The notes beneath the pieces were generated by a model, which did not search any database, had not been told where the DNA came from, and saw only the letters and a list, made by a program, of their open reading frames with translations. Shown piece by piece: positions 56,195 through 64,000 of a stretch of DNA of 64,000 nt (positions are counted from its first letter, which is position 1; each line of letters begins with the position of its first letter). The stretch is from Simmondsia chinensis (taxonomy: Eukaryota > Streptophyta > Magnoliopsida > Caryophyllales > Simmondsiaceae): NCBI GenBank assembly GCA_018398585.1, contig JAGTTD010000008.1, positions 2,430,501 through 2,494,500 of the forward strand. Direction: 5' to 3'. A program made the translations under genes and the position numbers.

Positions 56195-56766
56195 TTATGG
56201 CCGGCAAAATTTGACACGACACGATAACACGACACGAAGATAGCGGGTTTGGGTCAGGAGTTTTGAAGCCGGGTTGAATTTGGGTTGACCCGTTTAGGTA
56301 ATTGGGTTGAATTTGGGTTTGACCCGTGTAACCTGCTTTCGACACAATTGATCCGTTTATATAGTTGTGTTAGGCATTTAAGTAATACATTATTGTTATT
56401 ATATATATATATATATATGTATATATTTTGAATTAAGATAATTTGAACTATATTTAGTAATATTCATTTGATAGTTTATTTTAAAAGTTATAAATATAAC
56501 AAGTATTTATTAGTATTATCAACCATAAAGTACATTATTAACATGTTTGTAAGTTAAAAAACTAGTATTTAATGAAAAAAAGTCACTGATATAATTAAAT
56601 GTGTAACTCGTGGGTTATTCATTTAATAATTGGGTTAGGTAAGGGTTGAGAGTTTCTAACCGATTTAATAAACGGGTTGGGTTCGGGTTGAACCCCGTTC
56701 TTAAGACCCTTCGCATAGCACGAAAACGAACACGATACGACACGACACGACACATTTGCCACTCCT
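56195..56766. mobile_element. MITE-like repeat with ACACGACACGA ends
   Basis: The left part TGACACGACACGATAACACG and the right part ACACGATACGACACGACACG border an interior of GGGTTGAATTTGGGTTGACCC type. GGCAAAATTTG and CACATTTGCCA at the very ends are inverted. Common in plant genomes as an hAT-like MITE. (TA)n near 56400. Confidence 0.5.
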
Positions 56767-57195
56767 AAAAGTAGTACTAGACATTCAAGCAATAATAAAT
56801 CAATCATGAATGAAAACTTAAATACAGAAACATCAAATCAATTTAAGTAGCTTGAAATTAAGAGAGAGAGAGAGAGAGAGGTGGGGTTCAAAATGCCCCA
56901 TTCAAACTTACTATTATGATGATTCAACATGTTACCCCTCTTCATGGAAAAAAAGCTTGTTTTCCTCTTGTTTCATCTTTCTAAGCAACCCCTAAGGTGA
57001 ATTTCAGGTGCAAGCCGGTCTCGGGATTTTAGGGACCCATAACAAGTTTGGCCCATACAACCCTTCTTTGATAAGTATGGTATATATGGAAGATTAAACA
57101 CACATCGAGTGACCCATCTTTTATTATAATGCGAGCAAATATGTGAATTTTTATATTATATATATGTATTTATGTGGTTACAATGTATCATAAAT

Positions 57196-57511
57196 TGTCG
57201 TCGTTCTATGGGGATCTATCTCAAGTATTTTAGCCTTCCTTGGCCTAGTCGTTTTATTTGTCATTGGGGTAGCCCTTCTTAGGTGTGTTTTTTTGGAGGC
57301 AGCACTTTTCCCGTGCTCTCTTAGTGCCTTTTTTTTTTTTTTTTTTTTTTGTCTTTAGAGTTAGGCTTGCCCTTGTTTAGGTGTTCGTTTATTTTGGTGT
57401 CTGGTTGTGGGCAACCTACTGCATGGGTGTTTTGGGTATTTTGGTTTGTCTTCGATCCTTGCCTTGCACCATCGTGTTTTCTTGAACTTGTATTTAAATT
57501 ATCAAAAGGAT
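57196..57511 (+). mobile_element. Non-LTR element, 316 bp, with target duplication
   Basis: The 14-bp duplication AATGTATCATAAAT lies at 57182-57195 and 57512-57525. The end CTTGTATTTAAATTATCAAAAGG resembles the other poly(A) 3' ends. It contains a T22 run at about 57331-57352. Bases 56780-57181 before it show only a (GA)n tract near 56861. Confidence 0.65.
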
Positions 57512-57529
57512 AATGTATCATAAATGAGT

Positions 57530-58275
57530 CACTATTTCTCTAATTATGAATATTGTGATACGATGGAATAAAACTGATAATATAACTAATTTTTAAAATG
57601 AGCCTTTGACGAATTATGGGTCTCCGGTGATTGATTTTGTTACTTGAGGTCTTAACTGGCCCTAAGTTCATATAAAGTTTCGTTATGAAATCAATTATAT
57701 TAAACGGAATAATTTGCTTGTATTATATATTTGATGTTTACTTGTCAATGACTCTAACATGAGACTTTATTACCAAACGTGTATCCTCAAAGCCTATCTT
57801 AATTCCTATTAAAAACTGAAAAAATTAGAGAATAGAAAATAGATCGATTAAAAGGTTACTAAATCCCTGTTTTAACTTGACAAGGTAAACATCGATCCAA
57901 AACCAAAGCAGATCAAAAGGATAAAAACAAAACTTACTATTATTTAGGACCTATTTAACCAAATTTTTTTACGGAAAAATGCGTTATTTTTAAGGGGGGG
58001 AAAACTCCTTTTTTAGGATTTAAAAGTGCTTGATTTAAAAAGAAAAGTATTTTAATTAAAATAGGAGCTTTTTTTCTATTTTAAAACATAAGGAAAAAAA
58101 AAAAAAGCAGTGCCTCTTCTTTAAAGTTGAAGTAGAAACGAAAATTAAATTATTTTTCAAACGAAAGTACCTCTATTGATAACATTTGTTTACAAAAGTG
58201 CTTCTACAAGAATAAAGTTTTTCCAGAGCTTAACCAAACAGCCTCAAAGATACGGGCTTTGGAGGGATATGAAAG
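57530..58275. other. Intergenic, AT-rich
   Basis: No gene. GAAAAGTATTTTAATTAAAA and similar phrases near 58030-58100 are inverted to one another and may be an eroded MITE. Confidence 0.4.
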
Positions 58276-58279
58276 GCTT

Positions 58280-59045
58280 AGATAGGGAATTTTTTCACAA
58301 ACCCCTTCTTATATGTCTATTCTTGTGAATGGTTCCCCTACCCGTTTCAAACGGGCTCGGGCCTTCGCTAATTCTCTTTCTCCTTTTCTGGTTCCTGCTA
58401 GCGATGGAAGTATTAAATCACATGTTCTACAAGGCGGTTCATCGGGGTTTGATTAATAGGGAAAGACCGAGCGACCCTCACTCATTTACAGTTTTCCAAT
58501 GACACGCTAATCTTTTTTTGCTGACCGATCTGGATACCGTCGTGAATATTAGGACTCCGAACTAATTTTGCTAGATTCGCCACTGCAGAAATAAGAGATT
58601 TGGGTCAAGCGAGCTGCAACCATGGTGCGTTGTTCGCTCACCTAGCTCTCATTTGAAGTATTTGGGGGTTCCTTTGGGTGGCAACCTGAAGAAATTCAGT
58701 GCCTGAAAGACGGAAGGCGGCTACACTATCCAAAGCGGGGAGACTTTTCATCATCAAAGCGGTCATTAACAACCTTCCCATCTACAATCTCTCCTCATTC
58801 AAAAGCCGAAAAGGAGGGAAGTAAGATAGGCAAGCTTGTACAAGCTTGTTCGCTCTTGGTGAACGACCGTTGTCGTTTATCAACCGGGTGGCCTTCGTGT
58901 TGGAGACCCAATTGTTAAAAATGCAACCCTAATCTTCAAATGGTGGTTCCTATTTTCCGAAGGAGGCGACGCCTTATGAAAGAAGATCATGAGGTGGGCG
59001 ATACTATTGCTAGCGTTTGGATGATGAGGGTCGTTAACAAGTTCC
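58280..59045 (+). pseudogene. L1 LINE reverse transcriptase remnant
   Basis: Read in several frames it gives ILVNGSPTRFKRARAFANSL, LQFSNDTLIF (the catalytic F-A-D-D box changed to F-S-N-D), LKYLGVPLGGN, LSKAGRLFIIKAVINNLPIY and PIVKNATLIFKWW, in the order of a plant L1 ORF2. Frameshifts and stops separate the blocks, so it is dead. Neither the endonuclease nor the L1 3' end is attached. Confidence 0.85.
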
Positions 59046-59305
59046 TTTCAAACTTCTAGCATGATCAGCGGACTGGTAACACACCGCTTAAAAGGAAATT
59101 GCATCTGAAAACCAACTGACATTAAATGAACAACCCACTAAGCTTATATGTTGATATGTATCGATCACAAGAAGACTGAATAACTAGATTCACATGTCGA
59201 ATCCTTAACAACCAGAAAATATTCGGAGAAAAGGCATCATAAGAAAATATGTAAAAACCTTGCTAATTTAATAAATAAATATCTACTCAATGTAAAGTCC
59301 ACCAT

Positions 59306-59391
59306 CAACAACACCACCACAACACCGATCCAGTGCCTCAAGGGCTCCCGTATATACAGGGTCCCAGAGAAAGGGGATGTACGCAGCTTTA
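59306..59391 (-). mobile_element. Truncated tail-only SINE
   Basis: CCAGTGCCTCAAGGGCTCCC, GGGATGTACGCAGC on the plus strand is the complement of the 3' module end. A short duplication TCCACCAT (59298-59305 and 59392-59399) flanks it. Confidence 0.6.
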
Positions 59392-59678
59392 TCCACCATT
59401 GTTTATGAAAAATGTAATGTTATTTTATAAATGATGAAGGATGAAAAGTATTCAGCATCTATAAGTATCAAATGAAAATTTTTACACTCTGCTGTGGAAA
59501 TTCATCTCAACATGAATGGTAACCTCTCTATTTCCTATAGCCAAGAAAAGAAATAAAAACGCAAAAAATGAATGAATTGTGGGGTAAGGTACAGCCTGTG
59601 ATGATTATTCGCCTCGTCAGCATTCACATGGCAGCACGAGATTGGTTACACGTGTGGTCCGCCACTTGAGGACTACTG

Positions 59679-62600
59679 TTAGCCGAAATGGAGACCGGAC
59701 GATGTGTAAGAGGTGCCGGATAGATTAGGTAACTTGAGGGTAGCGATGATGGCAGCAGCAAGAGCAGCGAGAGATGCTAGAACAAAAGCTGGTATGTTTC
59801 CTCCTCCAAATAATGCGTCCCATGGGCCGGCACCAAGTGATATTATCATCTGAGGAAAAAATAAAATAAAATAAAATATCCTCTTTTTAGGACAGTGAGG
59901 CTACAAATAACATGGGAAGGGAGGAAACGAGCCTCGGACTCAAAACCTCATGTTTGGAAGGTGGGTAGCCTAACCACTATATCAAACCCAATAGCTAAAG
60001 AAACAACAATTACCATATGATTTAGTGTCAAACTTTTAATATAAATGTTTCTTTGTATGATTATTTATTTACACTTTAATGATTGTAACGCTTAAAATTA
60101 AGGTTCCCGTGAAGAATCTGATCCGGTTGCAACCACTATTATGTAGACTCCATTTGGTTCGATGAGATATTTTTCTTATGGGAATTTTTATTCAAAAAAT
60201 ATTTTCAGTTTCAGATATTTTTGCCTTAACAGTTTTTGACTTTCTAGCTAAAAGAAAAAACAGTTTCATTCTATAAATTTGTATAAGGTTCACGTTTGGT
60301 TGAGTTGAAGTTGAAAAGAAGCATATAACGTAAGATTACAACAAAAATGTTTGCCCCTTCATGAAGGAAAATGTTTCCCTTTTCAGTGAGAAGAAGTTAA
60401 TTTCCCTCTAACGGAGCAAATATTTTCCATATTTGTGGTTGTTGCTACACAATTATGCAAAGAAATAATAGAATTACGATGGAAAATATTTTCTATAAAA
60501 ACATAAGGACCGTAATGTCCTATTTGATTCCACAACTTGGAAATGTGGATAGGTGGCCTATAGATTCCCTATGAAAAGGGCAAGAATTGATGAGAGCTAG
60601 TCATGTTGAGTGGAGATAGAGCGACAGGGACAGACAAGTTACATAAAGAAAGCGGACTTTAAAGAAAATATTATTCATGATAGCATATAAGCACCCCGGC
60701 ATTGGCGAGAGTCCTTGAGGCACAAGGTTTGTTGTTGTTGTTGTTGTTGATAGCGTATAAGTATATTTTGATCCATAGAGAAAATTCCTCCTAGTCGGTC
60801 AAAGCCTCGTAGATTATTGTTGTCTGAGAGAAGAGAAAACTGGAAAATCAGATGGGAGTCGAATGGCAAGAGAGAGAGAAAACTAGAAGCAAATCTGCTT
60901 CCAATGCATTTCATCAGCTGTTTTTGTCCCAGCCTCGAAATAATGGAATCTGCTTAAGATATAACATAAAAGGACCCAGACAATTATTTAAGGTCACACT
61001 AATTGAAACTCAGATGACAAAATTCTGGGTCTAATCAATCAAATGACAACATAATAAGCACCAGAAGACGCAAGCGGAAACCGAGATGAAAGAAGGGAGG
61101 GACAGATGTCAGAAAACGGTGCAGTTGTTGTAGAATGGGAATGAAAAGAAGCAGGGAAGAAAAAGAAGATAAAGACGAGAATTGAAGGGGCCATAAACCA
61201 GAGATGGTTTTTTCCCTTTTTTATAGCAAAACAAAAGGAATAAGAAAGGAAAAAAAGGACAAAATGATAAGGACAAGATATCCTCAAATGAAAAAGGAAA
61301 TACAACAATATAAAACTAATAAAGTAAAACACTCCAATCTCTCTGCAAATCAACTAAAAGCAATACTCGAAAAGCCGCCATAACTCTTTACTGAGAGTGA
61401 CCCCAAAAAAACCACTCGCTCCCTTAAAAAATTCAGAGGGTACTTATCTTTAAATATTATGTCATTTCTTTCCAACCAAATACACCAAAGAATGATCACC
61501 CTAGTTGTAGATAACAACATTAAAAGAGCACTTCCATCTATATGCAGGGAAACTCACACCCACTTAAAAAGAGACAATAGCCTACACCATAAATCTCAAG
61601 CTAATGGATAAAGTAAAATAGATGAGCATGTGTTTCTCCGCTCTGGAGGCTCATGACACAAATACAAGGAGACCAAGTACAAGCAATCATGAGTATCAAG
61701 TTTGTTAAGAATGAGAGACTGTAAAAGAGCTGTCATAAAAGGTACCTTGGCTTTCTAAATAAAAGAACACAGAAGGATGAAGTTTGTAGGTTTGAGCTAA
61801 GTTAAGTATTGGAAAAGAGATTTAGCAGTAAAGGTCCCTGGCCCTCGAGCTCCCATAAACAACAGTAGGGGAAACTAGGGCAACATATCCACGGATAAAT
61901 CACCATTGCTAGCACAAGCTTAATCGACTCCCTGGATTGTAAATAATGAACTCCTAAAAGCAATCCTAGTATAACTACCATGAACGTCTTTTTGCTAGGC
62001 AAATGAGGATAGGATTTGAACTCATCACCTTTTGTTATAAGGCCTCAACCTAAGTTGTGCTTTAACCATTGGAGACCATGCAACTACAACATTCTCTTAG
62101 GTATCTCCTTTATGAATTATTGTGACTCTTAAATAAGCCCCACTAGAACTAGAAAGTACTAAAATAAATGATAAAGATTACGACAATTCCAAGAAACATT
62201 GAGGAAAAGAATGAGTCCTATCTTGTTGAAATAAGGCAATTTTCCTATCCCTTAGTTTTGATGCAGTTAAAACCCAAAACAGCGGCTAGGTTCCCTTCTT
62301 TGAAGTTTAATTAGGATAATAGTAGAAATTAGGAGAGGGAATAGAGCACTAATTCCAAGAGGGGGAGAAGGGAATAGTAGGGGAAGAGAGAGAGAGAGGT
62401 TTCAACTTTAAAATTCATTTCCATACGTTGTCCATAAGACCCTAGTACTCTTTTATAAAACATTAGGGGTGGGAGACCACTATAATCCCAATCACCTTTT
62501 AAAAATAGAAATTTCCTAAATTATTACTAAAGTAACACTGCCTACTGAAATAATATTGTATCAAGTGTCTTACACGTGATCAATTTATTTTTCCTACAAG

Positions 62601-63815
62601 TTTCTCGATCAAATAAGGATTATGTAATGCAATTTGACAAGGAAGATAAATTGAAAAAGTTCTCAGAAAGCGTAAAAGAGGGATTGATTGCGTGCGAACC
62701 CCCAACCAAACAAAAACAAGGAAAATTGAAACACAAGAGAAGCAAATTTACCTGAGGAACAACGATTGCAAGATTCAGTACGCCAATTGCCAATCCTGCA
62801 TAAGCATAAGTCATCATCAAGTTAAAGCTCTGTTTGTTTTGATGGGAAATCTTTTCTGTCTCAATTATTATGTTTCTTTATACAACTTCATAGCAACAAC
62901 CACAAATACCGAAAAGGTTTTCCTTCACTGAGGGGAAATTTGACTGCCCATTAACGAAAGAGGAAAATTTTTTCCTTCATGGAGGGGAAAACATCTTCAG
63001 CGATAATCTTATGAAATATGCTCCATTTGGGAGGAGATAGCCTTAGATAGGGCCCAATGGAGGGCTTGCATAGGGATTTTAGATGCTCCAGTTGGAGTAG
63101 GGTAGTCCGGCTTCTAGTGCTAGGTCCTCTTGGCACCCGTAGGCCGTGTTCTGGCTCTCATGAGCTGATACTTGCTGCTTGACTACTTATCTTTATCTCT
63201 GTCTCTATCTCTATCCTTATCTGTATCTTATCCGCTGATATGTTGATTCTGTTGATTGTGCTTGATGTGGCTTGCTTTGAGTGTGTGTTTTGCTCGCCGT
63301 GTGTTTTTGTCCCACTCATGCTTTGTTGCTTCCTGCAGCCAGGTCTCTTTCTCTTTGCTGCGAACCTGCTTCTCAGGTTGGGGCTTCTCGGAAACAGCCT
63401 CTCTTCAAGGTAGCCCCCTGAAGGGGGAAGGCTGCGTACATCTACGCCTCCCAGACCCTGCTTATGCGAGAGCCCTTGGAGGCACTAGGTTTTTTGTTGT
63501 TGTTGTTGTTGTATATGCTCCATTCCAACCTCAACTTAGGCAAGCATGAACCTCATGAAAGTTTATAGAATGAAAATGTTTTCCTTCGCTGGAGCTAGAA
63601 CAAAAATTTTTAAGGGGAAAAAAAAATTTGTGAAAAAAAGTCCAAAAAATGGAATATTTTCCGTTGAACCAAACAGAGTGCAATGTAGAACATTCCTGAA
63701 TCCAAAACAAAAAGAGATGAACAGATGGAGATAAAAGTGCCTGAGAGAGACCTTGGCCACCTCCTGAATCAGCAGTCAACTCTGCTGTGACGGAGTAAGG
63801 TACACTGTATGTTAT
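59679..63815 (-). CDS. SUC4: Sucrose transporter, SUC4/SUT4 type, last three exons
   Basis: Proton-coupled sucrose carrier of the major facilitator family; SUC4/SUT4 members usually sit in the vacuolar membrane and export sucrose to the cytosol. Three exons join in frame: 63815-63752, 62795-62752 and 59849-59679 (stop TAA), giving the last 92 residues. They read ITYSVPYSVTAELTADSGGG, then LAIGVLNLAIVVPQ, then MIISLGAGPWDALFGGGN, IPAFVLASLAALAAAIIATL, and the C-terminus SSGLHFG. These are the last transmembrane segments and the short cytosolic tail typical of the SUT4 clade. The start of the gene lies beyond base 64000. The 2.9-kb last intron and the 1-kb intron before it are enlarged by transposons. 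No frame break is seen. Confidence 0.88.
60692..60748 (+). mobile_element. Severely 5'-truncated SINE
   Basis: Only the end of the 3' module remains: GAGAGTCCTTGAGGCACAAG and (GTT)n. It is flanked by the duplication GATAGCATATAAGCA (60679-60693) and GATAGCGTATAAGTA (60749-60763). Shows that integration can stop after about 55 bases. Confidence 0.75.
61385..61760 (-). pseudogene. L1 ORF2 C-terminal remnant in the SUC4 intron
   Basis: The reverse strand reads LQSGETHAHLFYFIH and then, closer to 61385, VIILWCIWLERNDIIFKDKY. These match the zinc-finger-like end of plant L1 reverse transcriptase (C..C.SGE..DHLF, and WC.WLERN.RIF). Stops interrupt it. Bases 59850-60690 and 61770-62750 of this intron hold nothing recognised. 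Confidence 0.7.
62826..63682. mobile_element. MITE (family M7) in the SUC4 intron, interrupted
   Basis: The left end GCTCTGTTTGTTTTGATGGG and the right end CCGTTGAACCAAACAGAGTG are inverted. Inner words AGGTTTTCCTTCACTGAGG and AATGTTTTCCTTCGCTGG also correspond. Split by the element at 63029-63512. Confidence 0.55.
63029..63512 (+). mobile_element. LINE-like 3' end carrying the SINE 3' module
   Basis: The target duplication ATATGCTCCATT lies at 63016-63027 and 63513-63524. First part: a 43-codon open stretch (63051-63182) reads GPMEGLHRDFRCSSWSRVVR and ends in TGA, plausibly the C-terminus of a LINE protein (inference, family not confirmed). A TATC-rich spacer follows, then GCTTCTCAGGTTGGGGCTTC, CCCCCTGAAGGGGGAAGGCT, TGCTTATGCGAGAGCCCTTG and (TTG)n. 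This is the same module that ends the SINEs. Confidence 0.7.
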
Positions 63816-64000
63816 CTGCAACGCAAACCATAGTCAATACAAAAGCAAACTTTTCCTGATAGAAACAAAAAATGCAATCTAGGCAACTAAAATCGCTAAA
63901 AGTAGGATGTAGACAAAAGGAAACTTCGATGAAGTACTCGAGTTTGAAATCGGTTACAGCTCGTTCGTATCATTATGGGGTTCGATAACTTATCAAATTG
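63816..64000 (-). other. SUC4 intron running off the window
   Basis: Sequence upstream of the third-last exon in the gene's direction. It begins with a good acceptor (TTGCAG at 63821-63816 on the reverse strand). No further exon is recognised before the window ends. Confidence 0.6.

Noticed and set aside
61039..61353. Minus-strand 104-codon hydrophobic frame in the SUC4 intron
   Set aside because: Phe/Leu-rich low complexity from T-rich sequence inside an intron, next to L1 debris; no family signature.
1..64000. CRISPR arrays, bacterial operons, organelle DNA or viral insertions
   Set aside because: No spaced identical repeats, no prokaryotic-style gene packing, no recognisable plastid or mitochondrial genes, and no viral capsid or replicase frames were seen.

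Overview
The window looks like nuclear DNA of a dicot-type flowering plant. It is AT-rich, gene-poor and dense in transposons, and its genes have many introns with GT/AG borders. The species cannot be named from the sequence alone. Three host genes can be read. (1) An endoplasmic-reticulum UDP-sugar transporter of the UTR1/UTR3 type lies on the plus strand (2945-8751, seven coding exons, 332 residues) with a textbook ER-stress element (CCAAT-N9-CCACG) about 180 bp before its start codon. (2) A class I HD-Zip transcription factor of the ATHB13/ATHB23 type lies on the minus strand (29143-24322, three exons, 328 residues). (3) The last three exons of a SUC4/SUT4-type sucrose transporter lie on the minus strand (63815-59679); the rest is beyond the right edge.

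Most of the remaining sequence is mobile DNA, often nested. The largest piece is a CACTA (En/Spm-type) transposon of 7,968 bp (31190-39157) with near-perfect terminal inverted repeats and a GTC target duplication. It carries a TNPD-like and a TNPA-like gene, both on the minus strand and both broken by mutations, and it sits inside a Mutator-type MITE. That MITE family (called M1 here; GGGTTATTTACG termini, 8-9 bp target duplications) recurs at about nine places. Two copies bracket the HD-Zip gene, one about 90 bp upstream of its TATA box and one ending about 50 bp after its stop codon.

The most unusual signal is a SINE family whose 5' half is a 5S rRNA gene copy and whose 3' half is a separate module of about 130 bp ending in (TTG)n. 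The window has four 5S-headed copies, several copies that are only the 3' module, and two copies where the same module follows a different, LINE-like head. Several are flanked by clear target duplications of 12-36 bp, which fixes their ends.

Other layers are two tRNA-derived SINEs, many L1-type 3' ends with poly(A) tails, degenerate L1 reverse transcriptase pieces, TRIM elements with an initiator-tRNA primer site, two related solo LTRs, Tourist-like and hAT-like MITEs, a near-perfect foldback hairpin, and several minisatellites.

Layout: 1-2640 repeats and nested SINE/MITE; 2.7-8.8 kb UDP-sugar transporter; 8.9-24.3 kb intergenic repeats; 24.3-29.4 kb HD-Zip gene; 29.5-39.5 kb nested MITEs and the CACTA element; 39.5-59.6 kb intergenic repeats and retroelement debris; 59.7-64 kb sucrose transporter 3' end. 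No tRNA gene, functional rRNA gene, CRISPR array or organelle segment was seen.
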